From an uncultured Bacteroides sp. (GTDB lineage: Bacteria > Bacteroidota > Bacteroidia > Bacteroidales > Bacteroidaceae): a stretch of 64,000 nucleotides of DNA. This document shows, in pieces, positions 36,279 through 45,250 of the stretch; the first letter of the stretch is position 1; each line of letters starts with the position of its first letter. The stretch is taken from the NCBI GenBank assembly GCA_949289345.1, contig CASENS010000070.1:1-64000 (forward strand). The letters are read 5' to 3'. The notes beneath the pieces were generated by a model. That model was given only the letters and a program-made list of their open reading frames with translations, had not been told where the DNA came from and did not search any database. The position numbers and the translations under genes were made by a program.

Positions 36279-36556
36279 TTCAACAATCATAAACGCCTGA
36301 AAATCAGCAGTATTCTGGAACCACATCGGATTACGGAGAAATTTGGCCGTCCGTTTTATACATTTATTTGCATTCTATTTAATAGAAGGCAAATAAATAT
36401 TAATACATATTGTCAAAAAATCGCACTTAGATGATGGCCTGTGGCGGGAATATACTTTGTTAAACAGAGGTACCTATTCGATTTCGTGCGTGGATACTTA
36501 TAGTATAAATTTTGTTCACTTACTTAGTTACTTATAAAATAAAACGGCACACAGTT

Positions 36557-38197
36557 ATGAAACTTCTTTGGATAGATCTCAACAGTTCGTATGCCCACGC
36601 CTCACTGGCACTTCCAGCCCTGCACGCCCAAATGACGGATGACACAGCTATGGAATGGGAAGTAGTTTCAGCCACCATCAACGAAAACATCGGGATGGTG
36701 GTGGAACAAATATACCGCAAGAGGCCGGACATCGTAGCAAGTACGGCATGGCTCTTCAACATAGAAGTGCTGATGCACATCCTAGTACGGGTAAAAGCCT
36801 TGCTGCCAGCCTGCACCGTAGTGTTGGGAGGGCCGGAATTTCTGGGTGATAACGAACGCTTCCTGCGCACCAATCCCTTCGTGCAATGTGTGTTCAGAGG
36901 CGAAGGCGAAGAGTCGTTCCCCCTGTGGATGAAACATCGGGACATGCCCGGACGCTGGAGCGAAATAGCCGGCTTGTGCTACGTGGACAATGAAGGGACG
37001 TACCACGACAACGGGACAGCACGGGTGACGCGTTTTGCCAGACTGACCCCGCCTGAACAAAGCCCTTTCTTCAACTGGAGCAAACCTTTCGTCCAATTAG
37101 AAACCACACGGGGATGCTTCAACACATGTGCTTTCTGTGTAAGCGGAGGTGAAAAGCCGGTGCGGACTCTATGCATCGAAGCCATCCGCCGGCGCTTGGA
37201 CAACATCCGTGCCCACGGCATACGGAACGTGCGTGTGCTGGACCGCACCTTCAACTACAACACCCGCCATGCCAAAGCTTTGCTCGAGCTATTCCGTACC
37301 TACCATCCTGACATCCGTTTCCACTTGGAGATACACCCCGCTTTACTGGACGAAGAACTGAAGGAGGAACTGAGCCGGCTCCCATCGGGTCTGCTGCACT
37401 TAGAGGCGGGCATCCAAAGCCTCCACGAAGACGTGTTGCAGGCAAGTCTTCGCAAAGGAAGCCTCAAAGCCTCGCTCAACGGATTACGTTATCTCTGCTC
37501 TCTGCCCAACATGGAGACCCACGCCGACCTGATAGCAGGCCTGCCCCACTATAGGCTCGAACAAATCTTTGAGGACGTACGTACGCTGGCCGGATACCGT
37601 GCAGACGAAATCCAGTTGGAGTCACTCAAGCTTCTGCCCGGTACCTTCATGCGCCTTCATGCAGCCGAGTCAGGCATTTGCTACTCACCCTACCCTCCCT
37701 ATGAAGTGCTGCGCACGGACGCCATTGATGCAGACGGACTACAGACGGCCCGCCAACTCTCCCGCCTGTTGGATGCCTATTACAACACGCCCGCATGGCA
37801 AGAAGTCACCCGCCGGCTGATAGTGGACGAACCGGATTTCCTGCACCAGTTCCTGGCTTACTTGACAACAGGCAATCTGATAGACCAGCCCATGAGCCTA
37901 GAGAAAAGGGGCATCGTGCTCTATGCCTATTGCAAGCAGGCACATCCAGGTTTCGCTCCGGAAGTCACCCGCGCCTGGATAGAAGCAGGTATGTCACTCA
38001 AAAAAGAACCGGCCGAGCATGTACAAACCAAACGCCTTGCACCTCCTGCCCGGTGGCAAGTAATGCAAGGCGTATATCACTCCGACCTCCGGCTTTGTTT
38101 CCTGCCTTTGGGAAATCCGGAAGAAGGTCATGGATGGTGGTATGGATTCGAATCGCAGATACAGAAAGCGGAGCCCGTGTTCAAGGCACTATCCTGA
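36557..38197 (+). CDS. B12-binding domain radical SAM protein
   Basis: About 546 aa from the ATG at 36557 (KLLWIDLNSSYAHASLAL). The N-terminal cobalamin-binding Rossmann domain covers about 1-140 (VVLGGPEFLG; FRGEGEESF). The radical SAM core carries CFNTCAFC (a C-x3-C-x2-C cluster motif, about 193) and a TIM-barrel. The C-terminal region matches the DUF4080-like extension common with this type. Class B enzymes of this kind methylate or rearrange unreactive carbons; the substrate is unknown. An in-frame ATG at 36512 lies in AT-rich leader and is less likely. It converges with the GH105 gene with a 2-nt gap. Confidence 0.88.
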   Translation: MKLLWIDLNSSYAHASLALPALHAQMTDDTAMEWEVVSATINENIGMVVEQIYRKRPDIVASTAWLFNIEVLMHILVRVKALLPACTVVLGGPEFLGDNERFLRTNPFVQCVFRGEGEESFPLWMKHRDMPGRWSEIAGLCYVDNEGTYHDNGTARVTRFARLTPPEQSPFFNWSKPFVQLETTRGCFNTCAFCVSGGEKPVRTLCIEAIRRRLDNIRAHGIRNVRVLDRTFNYNTRHAKALLELFRTYHPDIRFHLEIHPALLDEELKEELSRLPSGLLHLEAGIQSLHEDVLQASLRKGSLKASLNGLRYLCSLPNMETHADLIAGLPHYRLEQIFEDVRTLAGYRADEIQLESLKLLPGTFMRLHAAESGICYSPYPPYEVLRTDAIDADGLQTARQLSRLLDAYYNTPAWQEVTRRLIVDEPDFLHQFLAYLTTGNLIDQPMSLEKRGIVLYAYCKQAHPGFAPEVTRAWIEAGMSLKKEPAEHVQTKRLAPPARWQVMQGVYHSDLRLCFLPLGNPEEGHGWWYGFESQIQKAEPVFKALS

Positions 38198-38199
38198 CC

Positions 38200-39558
38200 T
38201 CAGCGGGCGCGCTGTTCGTATTCCACAGACGCCATAATGAAAGAGCCAATAGCTTTGCCTTCATTCTCCACTACACGCACATCCTTGCCACAAAGGTAAT
38301 AATTGACAGTGCCCGTACGTGAAGGGTCTTTGGCCGGTCCCAGTCCCGCTGAAGCGCATGTCTGCACAATGTCGATGCCTCCGTCCTCCCGCTCACGGAT
38401 AAAGGTCTTCAACAAGCCTTGATAAGCTTTCTCAGCCACAGGCATATAGACCTGCGCATCCAGCAGTCCTAAGCGGATACCCTTCAAGTAGGCGTAGGTG
38501 AAGATACTCGACGCAGACGCCTCCAGATAATTGGGTGCGGTACCTACATTATACACCTTATTATATATAGTATCTCCTTTGCCATCGCCCGTCACGGAGG
38601 CATCGTATTGCAGCAGCTGATACCATACACCCGAAGCGGGGTCCTGCCAACGCTTCAAGCCTGCAGCCACTTGTTGCAGAATAGCGACTAAATCCGGATA
38701 GTCAGAATGTTCCTTAGGCATATATTCCAACACATCCACCAATGCGGCAAAATACCAGCCCATACCCCGTGCCCAAAACTCCGGACTGCATCCCTTATGA
38801 GGCCCGTCCTTGCGTGCCCAGAAAGAGTTTTCATCCTCTGGAGTGGCCGACCAGGCGTGATAGTTCAGCTGCCTGTCCGCATCGTAAGTATAGTGATTGA
38901 TGGTTTTGAACTGCAAGGCGATGTCTGTCCAGCTATCCACATTGTCAATGCTATCCGCAGCGCCAAAGGCGTGTTGCCAGGCGGCATAAATAGTAGAACC
39001 CATATACAGCCCATCCAGCCACATCTGATTGGGATAAGTAGCTTTGTGGAAGAAGCCACCCGCACCGGGCAATCCCTCGGCTATGCGGCTATGTTCATAC
39101 TTTAACTTATTACGTATCAGATTGGCCGCTGTACGATAACGGTTGGCATCGGTCTCGTTACCTTTCCGCTGTTCCTCATTATATAAAGTAAAGAAGACGT
39201 TGCCGGCCGGAAGGTCATCAATGTTACTGGGGCGCAAGGCTGGCTTTCCCTTTGCGTTCAGAATAGTATCGCCATGAGATGTAGTACTGTTGTCGGCAAA
39301 AGCCTTCACGGCGTCATAATAAGCGGTCTTTTCAGGATAGAGCGTCCATGCCTTCAGCACTGCATTAGCCACAAGACCGGATACATAGTCCCATGCCGCA
39401 CTGTCCAGTTCCGTCTGATGGTGGCGGTTGCAATAAAAGTCCACTAAACCATGGGATTCGACCATTCGTTGTGAATAAGGTTTGTCTTCGGCTGTCTTGT
39501 TGCCGGTGGCGCAACCTACCAAACCCACCGCAGCTGCCAGTAATAAGAGTCTCTTCAT
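38200..39558 (-). CDS. GH105 unsaturated rhamnogalacturonyl hydrolase, lipoprotein
   Basis: A 452-aa protein with a lipoprotein signal (AAAVGLVGC, Cys 16), so it is probably anchored to a membrane on the periplasmic or outer face. The rest is an (alpha/alpha)6 barrel of glycoside hydrolase family 105/88. It shows QMWLDGLYMGS (about 179) with the catalytic-type Asp, EFWARGMGWYFAALVDVLEYMP (in two halves, about 263-284), and a late GTVNYYLCGKDVRVVENEGKA in segments. These enzymes release 4,5-unsaturated galacturonate from pectin fragments made by lyases, which feeds the KDG pathway encoded at 25-31 kb. A -7 box is at 39605-39612. Confidence 0.9.
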   Translation of the reverse strand: MKRLLLLAAAVGLVGCATGNKTAEDKPYSQRMVESHGLVDFYCNRHHQTELDSAAWDYVSGLVANAVLKAWTLYPEKTAYYDAVKAFADNSTTSHGDTILNAKGKPALRPSNIDDLPAGNVFFTLYNEEQRKGNETDANRYRTAANLIRNKLKYEHSRIAEGLPGAGGFFHKATYPNQMWLDGLYMGSTIYAAWQHAFGAADSIDNVDSWTDIALQFKTINHYTYDADRQLNYHAWSATPEDENSFWARKDGPHKGCSPEFWARGMGWYFAALVDVLEYMPKEHSDYPDLVAILQQVAAGLKRWQDPASGVWYQLLQYDASVTGDGKGDTIYNKVYNVGTAPNYLEASASSIFTYAYLKGIRLGLLDAQVYMPVAEKAYQGLLKTFIREREDGGIDIVQTCASAGLGPAKDPSRTGTVNYYLCGKDVRVVENEGKAIGSFIMASVEYEQRAR

Positions 39559-39604
39559 AAGATAAAAAGTGTGTGTATGTTCATAAAAAGATATGTATGC
39601 TGTG

Positions 39605-39612
39605 CAAAGATA
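39605..39612 (-). promoter_or_regulatory. -7 promoter box of the GH105 gene
   Basis: Reads TATCTTTG on the minus strand, 46 nt before the ATG at 39558. Confidence 0.65.
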
Positions 39613-39697
39613 CTATTTTTCCATTTCCATACACTTCCTGCAAGGCACAAATTTCACTTTTCAACCGACGGGAATGGCAGGAATGACCGACAATCCG

Positions 39698-40663
39698 TTA
39701 CTCCGGTTGCAACTCGTTGGCGGAAGACGGCAATTGTTTCCATCCCTCGCCAAAAGCATCGTAAGCGTCGGTCACCACCACAAAGGCACGAGGGTCGGCT
39801 TCCTTTATCTTCAGTTTCACACCCGCCACTTCCTTATAACTCACGACAAGGAAAAGCATTTCCTTTTCCGCACCGGTATAGAGGCCGCTGCTCTTAATGC
39901 AAGTGGCCGTACGGTCGAGTTCTTTCAATATATAATTGTGCAACTCCGTCAGACGCTTATCGCTGATGACAAATATCAGCTTATCATTCTTGGAGCCATT
40001 TATCGTATAAGCAATGACACGGGAAATGATGAATATGGATATCAACGAATAAAATGAAAGATACAAAGCGGGTTGCGCCATGTCTTCAGCACTGCCGATG
40101 CCCAGCCCTATTACCACAAGTCCGAAACAAACCACAGCACCGTCCACCAACAAGATAGCGCGGGAGAAACGGATGTGACAATACTTCTGCAACAACATGC
40201 CCACAATATCGCTGCCGCCCGTAGTAGCCTGGTTGCGGATGACAAGCCCAGTCCCGGCTCCGATGATGACCGCCCCGATGACGCAGGTCAGCATCAGATG
40301 GTCCGACAGGTTCATACATCCGCCCAGCAGCTGTGCGGGATCCAACGCCTCAAGCGCCTCACGCGTGGGATAAACCAAGCGTGACAGCACATTCATCAGC
40401 AAAGGGGTAATCAAAGCGGCTGCAATGGTGCGCGTACCCAACTTAGCTCCCAGCAGCACGACGGAAAGGATGAGCAACGGCACGTCGAACATATAGCCGA
40501 ACGTACCCACCTGAATGGAGGGAAACAAGTTGTGAAGCACAATGCTGGCACCATACACACCGCCCGGCACAATGTTATAAGGATTGATGAAAAACACGAA
40601 ACCCGATGCCAAGATGAGGCATCCCAGCAAGATATTTGCCCATGCGCATAAAGTATTCTTCAT
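39698..40663 (-). CDS. YitT-family membrane protein (DUF161 + DUF2179)
   Basis: About 321 aa from the ATG at 40663 (KNTLCAWANILLGCLILASG). Five to six membrane segments with GGVYGASIVL and ATTGGSDIVGMLLQK (about 147), the YitT hallmark. A soluble C-terminal DUF2179 domain of about 100 aa follows. Function is not established for the family; transport is only a guess. An in-frame ATG at 40798 would add 45 residues across the promoter and the next gene's end. A -7 box lies at 40686-40693. Confidence 0.88.
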   Translation of the reverse strand: MKNTLCAWANILLGCLILASGFVFFINPYNIVPGGVYGASIVLHNLFPSIQVGTFGYMFDVPLLILSVVLLGAKLGTRTIAAALITPLLMNVLSRLVYPTREALEALDPAQLLGGCMNLSDHLMLTCVIGAVIIGAGTGLVIRNQATTGGSDIVGMLLQKYCHIRFSRAILLVDGAVVCFGLVVIGLGIGSAEDMAQPALYLSFYSLISIFIISRVIAYTINGSKNDKLIFVISDKRLTELHNYILKELDRTATCIKSSGLYTGAEKEMLFLVVSYKEVAGVKLKIKEADPRAFVVVTDAYDAFGEGWKQLPSSANELQPE

Positions 40664-40685
40664 TGGATATTCTATTTTTATGCGG

Positions 40686-40693
40686 CAAATATA
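40686..40693 (-). promoter_or_regulatory. -7 promoter box of the YitT-family gene
   Basis: TATATTTG on the minus strand, 23 nt before the ATG at 40663. Confidence 0.55.
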
Positions 40694-40709
40694 CAAATAT
40701 TTCCGGACT

Positions 40710-41489
40710 TTACCGCATACCGCGCGCTTTATAGATGCGTTCCTTGGCGTCATTAATCTCCTGAAGCTTCTCTTCGGCAGCCCGGCGGATGTCTTCACCC
40801 AGTGTAGCCACCTTGTCGGGATGATGCTTCAAGGCCAATCGGCGATAAGCCGCACGCACCTCGGCATCGGTAACGTCGGGAGTTATCTCGAGCACTTTGT
40901 ATGCGTCTTCCAGTGAATTGCCGCGCAGGTTGAGCATCGAGTCCACTTCCTTGTCCGATAATCCCATGGACAAAGCCACTTCCTTCAACGCGTCAATCTC
41001 CGCCTGGCACACGTTACCGTCGCTCTGCGCTATCTTTGCCAGGAAATCCAGCATCTGCAAACGTTGCTCGTACGTCAGATTGGCGGCTATCTGCGCTCCG
41101 CATTCGTGAATGGTGTTGCGGAAAGCCATCGGGTTGGAGCGCTCCATCTGTTTGCGTTGCTCAAAGAGGTTCAGCAATATCTGCTCGCCCTGGCTCACCG
41201 CCGCCTCACCAAAGTTGGCACGCAGGAAACGACGCACGAACTCCATCTCGCTGTGCATGATGCGCCCGTCGGCACGGATGATGTACGAAGCCATGACGAG
41301 CATGGCAAACAAGAAACTGTTGCGTTGCCCCTCGTACGAAGTGGCGGTGTCGCCGTAACTGTCAACGGAAGCGTTGCCCGCATTTGAAGCATTCTCCAGC
41401 AGCGAGCCTATGGCGTATCCTGCCAAAGCGCCCAAAGGTCCCATCGCCATAAAACCGACGATGCCTCCTATCCATTTTCCTAATCCCAT
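40710..41489 (-). CDS. TerB/DnaJ-domain protein (DjlA-like)
   Basis: About 259 aa. The N-terminal glycine-rich hydrophobic stretch (GLGKWIGGIVGFMAMGPLG) may sit in or at the membrane. A central TerB-like helical domain (about 60-180; two DG-type repeats IIRADGRIMHSE and AQSDGNVCQAE) is followed by a C-terminal J domain with the HPD signature in LKHHPDKV (about 230), needed to stimulate DnaK. The architecture is that of DjlA co-chaperones. An ATG two codons earlier (41495) is equally possible. Confidence 0.87.
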   Translation of the reverse strand: MGLGKWIGGIVGFMAMGPLGALAGYAIGSLLENASNAGNASVDSYGDTATSYEGQRNSFLFAMLVMASYIIRADGRIMHSEMEFVRRFLRANFGEAAVSQGEQILLNLFEQRKQMERSNPMAFRNTIHECGAQIAANLTYEQRLQMLDFLAKIAQSDGNVCQAEIDALKEVALSMGLSDKEVDSMLNLRGNSLEDAYKVLEITPDVTDAEVRAAYRRLALKHHPDKVATLGEDIRRAAEEKLQEINDAKERIYKARGMR

Positions 41490-41524
41490 AATCAATATAT
41501 TTTCGTTAAAGTATATGCGTTGAA

Positions 41525-42004
41525 TTAAAACAACCGGCAGACTTCCGCCCCCACTTCACGTATCAAATCCTGAGGATTAAGTTTCAGCTGCAGACCGCGC
41601 TGCCCGGCACTGATGTAGATGTATGGGTGCTCTAAGCAGGTCTGGTGGATGTAAGTGGGAAACGTCTTTTTCATGCCGATGGGCGAACAGCCGCCACGGA
41701 TGTAACCCGTGAGGGGCAGCAGCTCCTTCACGTGGATAAGGTCGCACTTCTTGTTGCCACTCACCTTGGCCGCCAGTTTCAAGTCCACTTCGTGCTCGCC
41801 GGGAATGACGCAGACGAAATACCCCGTTTTGTCACCCTGCAACACCAGAGTCTTGAATACACAATCGATGTCCTCACCCAGTTGTTCGGCTACATGAGGG
41901 GCACTCAAGTCATTTTCGTCTACCTCGTACGGTATCAGTTCATAGGCAATCTTTGCTTTGTCCAGCAGGCGCGCCGCATTGGTTTTGTTTATCTTTGTCT
42001 TCAT
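41525..42004 (-). CDS. ybaK: Cys-tRNA(Pro)/Cys-tRNA(Cys) deacylase YbaK
   Basis: A 159-aa single-domain trans-editing enzyme that hydrolyses Cys-tRNA(Pro). It has the conserved Lys in CVFKTLVLQGD (about 50) and the loop GGCSPIGMKK (about 104-113). Its presence fits a genome with a ProRS (34.5-36.0 kb) that lacks an internal editing domain. It follows uvrA on the same strand across a 140-nt gap that holds a hairpin array. Confidence 0.92.
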   Translation of the reverse strand: MKTKINKTNAARLLDKAKIAYELIPYEVDENDLSAPHVAEQLGEDIDCVFKTLVLQGDKTGYFVCVIPGEHEVDLKLAAKVSGNKKCDLIHVKELLPLTGYIRGGCSPIGMKKTFPTYIHQTCLEHPYIYISAGQRGLQLKLNPQDLIREVGAEVCRLF

Positions 42005-42049
42005 TCTTTCCTATCTTCTCAACTATATTCTGATGAATTGTTTCCTGTC

Positions 42050-42132
42050 GTGGGTTATCCCCACTAAGGTAGTGGGTCATCCCCACTAACGGTGGTCGGA
42101 CATCCCGACTGGCGTTGGGGGCTTTCTCCCAC
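42050..42132. repeat. Array of four small inverted repeats with about 22-bp period
   Basis: Hairpins start at 42050, 42072, 42095 and 42116: GTGGG-TTATC-CCCAC, GTGGG-TCATC-CCCAC, GTCGG-ACATC-CCGAC and a variant GGGG...CCC. In the third unit both arms change together, so pairing is kept. It lies between uvrA and ybaK. Confidence 0.8.
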
Positions 42133-42144
42133 TGAAACGCCGCT

Positions 42145-44985
42145 TCACGGCTTCAGCCCCAGTTCCTCTTTCAAGAATAGGGCCGTGTACCCCTTCTTAC
42201 TCTCCGCAACTTCCTCAGGCGTACCCGCAGAAAGGACTTCGCCTCCTCCCCGTCCTCCTTCAGGACCCATGTCGATGATGTAGTCCGCCATCTTGACAAC
42301 GTCCATGTTGTGCTCGATGACAATGACCGTATTTCCTTTGTCTACCAAGCGGTTCAGCACATTCATCAGCACGCGGATGTCCTCAAAGTGCAAACCCGTG
42401 GTAGGTTCGTCCAGGATGTAGAGTGTTTTGCCCGTATCGCGTTTGGAAAGTTCCGTGGCCAACTTCACGCGCTGGCTCTCGCCACCGGAGAGGGTTGTAC
42501 TGGGCTGCCCCAGTTTGATGTATCCCAAACCGACTTCCTGTATCACCTTTATCTTGTTCAATATCTGGGGCACATTTTCGAAAAACTCCACGGCACGGTT
42601 GATAGTCATATCCAGCACATCGGCAATGGACTTGCCTTTATAGCGCACTTCTAAAGTCTCGCGATTATAACGCTTGCCATGACACACTTCGCAAGGCACG
42701 TAAACATCGGGTAAGAAATTCATCTCAATGGTCTTGTAACCATTTCCCTGACAGGCTTCGCATCGCCCTCCCTTCACGTTGAACGAGAAGCGTCCGGCCT
42801 TGTAACCGCGAATCTTGGCCTCTGGCAAGCCAACAAATAAATTGCGAATATCGGCAAAGACGCCCGTATAGGTAGCCGGATTCGAACGGGGCGTGCGTCC
42901 CAAAGGAGACTGGTCGACATTCACCACCTTATCTATATACTCCAATCCTTCAATGCTGTCGTAGGGCAAGGGATCTTGTAAGGAGCGATAGAAACGCTGG
43001 GACAGGATGGGCTGAAGCGTCTCGTTTATCAAAGTGGACTTGCCGCTTCCGGATACACCCGTGACGCATATCAACTTGCCTAAGGGAAACTCCACATCGA
43101 CATGCTTCAGGTTATTGCCGCATGCGCCATGCAGCCACAAACTGTGTCCGTTGCCCTTGCGGCGTTCTTTGGGCACTTTGATGGCCTGTTCGCCATTCAA
43201 GTATCGCGAGGTAAGCGTATGCGTCCGCAGCATTTCTTGAGGCGTACCGGAAAACACCACTTCACCTCCCAAACGTCCCGCCTTGGGACCCATGTCTATC
43301 ACGTAATCGGCCGCCAACATCATGTCGCGGTCATGCTCTACCACAATCACCGTATTGCCTATGTCACGCAACTCCTTCAGAGAATGAATCAGGCGTTGGT
43401 TGTCCCGTTGGTGTAGACCAATGCTCGGCTCGTCCAATATGTAAAGTACGTTCACCAGTTGCGAACCAATCTGCGTGGCCAGGCGGATGCGTTGGCTCTC
43501 ACCTCCGGAGAGGCTGACCGAACTACGGTTAAGCGACAGGTAATCCAACCCTACATCGAGCAGGAATTTCAGACGGGTACGTATCTCCTTCAGTATCTCC
43601 GCGGCAATCTGACGTTGTTTGTTATCCAAATATTCGTCCACATGTACTAACCAGTCATACAATTCATTGATGTCCATCGTGGCCAACTGGTAGATGTTCT
43701 TATCATGGATGCGGAAAGAGAGAGCTTCTTTGTTTAGACGGGCGCCATGACACTCAGGACACTCGGCAGTACGGGCAAATTGTTCGGCCCATTTTTGCGC
43801 CGTGGCCGATGCATCCCGGTCCTGCTGCATCTGTATGTATTTCACTACGCCCTCATACGTTGTGAAATAATCGGCAGCCCCACCAATCAGAGAACTTTTG
43901 ATGTGGATACGCTCGTCGGCCCCGTATAGCACCTCATCGATAGCCTCATCGGGAAGTTCCTTCACCGGAGTCTTCAAATTGGCTTCGTATTTCTCCAACA
44001 GAGCGTCTATCTGCCAGAATATCATGCTGTTTTTATATTTACCCAAAGGCACCACCGCTCCGTCATAGATGGACAACTCGCGGTCGGGTATCACCTTATT
44101 TATATCTATTTGACTTACCACGCCCAGCCCCTTGCACTTGGGGCAGGCTCCCTGGGGAGAATTGAAGGAAAAATTGTGCGGAGCCGGTTCCTTGTAGGAC
44201 AAACCTGTTACGGGGCACATCAGCCGCTTGCTGTAATGGCGCACTTGGCCTGTCTTCATGTCCAATATCATCATCAGCCCGTCTCCTTGACGCATGGCCG
44301 TGGCCACACTATCTTTCAAACGGATATCATCCTTGTCGGCCACCACTAACTTGTCTATCACCACTTCCACATCGTGATTTTTGTATCGGTCCAGCTTCAT
44401 ACCGGGGATGGCTTCTTTCACTTCACCGTCCACCCGCACGTACAGGTAGCCCTTTTTCCTCACTTGCTCGAAAAGCTCCTTATAATGTCCCTTGCGGTTG
44501 CGCACCAACGGCGCCAGAAGGTAGATGCGTTTTCCTTTGTATTCTTTCAATATCAAGTCCAGTATCTGCTCCTCAGTATACTTCACCATCTTTTCGCCGC
44601 TTAGGTACGAGTAGGCCACGCCTGCCCGCGCAAAGAGTAAACGCAGGTAGTCGTATATCTCTGTCGTGGTGCCCACGGTAGAGCGAGGATTCTTATTGGT
44701 CGTCTTCTGTTCGATGGAAATGACAGGACTAAGTCCCGTGATTTTGTCCACATCGGGACGCTCCAGATTACCCAGAAAATTGCGTGCGTAGGCCGAAAAA
44801 GTCTCAATGTAACGTCTTTGGCCTTCGGCAAAAATAGTGTCGAAAGCCAAAGAGGACTTCCCGCTTCCGCTCAATCCGGTAATCACCGTCAGGCTTCCCC
44901 GAGGAATGTGCGCGTCAATGTTCTTCAAATTGTGCACCCGCGCACCGTATACATCTATGTATTCCGTTTCGTCTTGTTGCTGCAT
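42145..44985 (-). CDS. uvrA: Excinuclease ABC subunit A
   Basis: DNA damage recognition ATPase of nucleotide excision repair. About 946 aa from the ATG at 44985 (QQQDETEYIDVYGARVHNL); an in-frame ATG at 45063 lies within an inverted repeat and is unlikely. Two ABC modules: Walker A GLSGSGKSS (about 33) and GVSGSGKST (about 636), signatures LSGGESQR twice, and two Walker B LDEP segments. The second zinc module is intact (CEAC...CEVC). In the first, the usual CPxC reads CPVT, so one zinc ligand is missing while the later CPKC is kept. UvrB is not in the window. Confidence 0.96.
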   Translation of the reverse strand: MQQQDETEYIDVYGARVHNLKNIDAHIPRGSLTVITGLSGSGKSSLAFDTIFAEGQRRYIETFSAYARNFLGNLERPDVDKITGLSPVISIEQKTTNKNPRSTVGTTTEIYDYLRLLFARAGVAYSYLSGEKMVKYTEEQILDLILKEYKGKRIYLLAPLVRNRKGHYKELFEQVRKKGYLYVRVDGEVKEAIPGMKLDRYKNHDVEVVIDKLVVADKDDIRLKDSVATAMRQGDGLMMILDMKTGQVRHYSKRLMCPVTGLSYKEPAPHNFSFNSPQGACPKCKGLGVVSQIDINKVIPDRELSIYDGAVVPLGKYKNSMIFWQIDALLEKYEANLKTPVKELPDEAIDEVLYGADERIHIKSSLIGGAADYFTTYEGVVKYIQMQQDRDASATAQKWAEQFARTAECPECHGARLNKEALSFRIHDKNIYQLATMDINELYDWLVHVDEYLDNKQRQIAAEILKEIRTRLKFLLDVGLDYLSLNRSSVSLSGGESQRIRLATQIGSQLVNVLYILDEPSIGLHQRDNQRLIHSLKELRDIGNTVIVVEHDRDMMLAADYVIDMGPKAGRLGGEVVFSGTPQEMLRTHTLTSRYLNGEQAIKVPKERRKGNGHSLWLHGACGNNLKHVDVEFPLGKLICVTGVSGSGKSTLINETLQPILSQRFYRSLQDPLPYDSIEGLEYIDKVVNVDQSPLGRTPRSNPATYTGVFADIRNLFVGLPEAKIRGYKAGRFSFNVKGGRCEACQGNGYKTIEMNFLPDVYVPCEVCHGKRYNRETLEVRYKGKSIADVLDMTINRAVEFFENVPQILNKIKVIQEVGLGYIKLGQPSTTLSGGESQRVKLATELSKRDTGKTLYILDEPTTGLHFEDIRVLMNVLNRLVDKGNTVIVIEHNMDVVKMADYIIDMGPEGGRGGGEVLSAGTPEEVAESKKGYTALFLKEELGLKP

Positions 44986-45025
44986 ATATAATGATAATTT
45001 AACGGTCAAGAGTAAATGGTAACTG

Positions 45026-45083
45026 AATTCCCCTCCTTCTGGGAGGTTGCTCTCCCCAGACAACGGGGGAGCAAGGAGGAAAT
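45026..45083. repeat. GC-rich nested inverted repeat upstream of uvrA
   Basis: Outer arms AATTCCCCTCCTT and AAGGAGGAAATT, inner arms TTGCTCTCCCC and GGGGGAGCAA. It resembles the REP-like family at 16.1, 51.2 and 53.7 kb but is a single complex unit between the divergent uvrA and GT2 genes. Confidence 0.65.
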
Positions 45084-45200
45084 TGGTTCATCTATTCAGT
45101 TACACACGCCAAATCCCTATTTACCCGCAAAGGTCTGAAAAGTTTTGCAATGTCGCAAGAGAAAATAGGAGTAGGTGTACGGTATATGCGAGAAAAACAT

Positions 45201-45208
45201 TACTTTTG
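45201..45208 (+). promoter_or_regulatory. -7 promoter box of the Dpm1-like GT gene
   Basis: TACTTTTG, 42 nt before the ATG at 45251. Confidence 0.55.
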
Positions 45209-45250
45209 TGGCATAAGTTGCATCACACAGTCAACATCTATCTATTTATT

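Larger units (their letters stand above)
35983..36556. other. Intergenic region with phased repeats
   Basis: No gene seen. It contains an 11-bp CCGG-bearing repeat array (36146-36200), then alternating CTTAAC / TTAAGTGTT motifs at about 21-24 bp spacing (36202-36278), then AT-rich DNA up to the radical SAM gene. I find no clean terminator behind proS. Confidence 0.6.

Noticed and set aside
42050-42132. CRISPR array
   Set aside because: Repeats of 15 bp with 6-8 bp gaps are far below CRISPR dimensions, and arms vary in a compensated way.
45047-45250. N-terminal extension of the Dpm1-like GT
   Set aside because: The added 68 residues cross an inverted repeat and the -7 box and are unlike any GT2 N-terminus.
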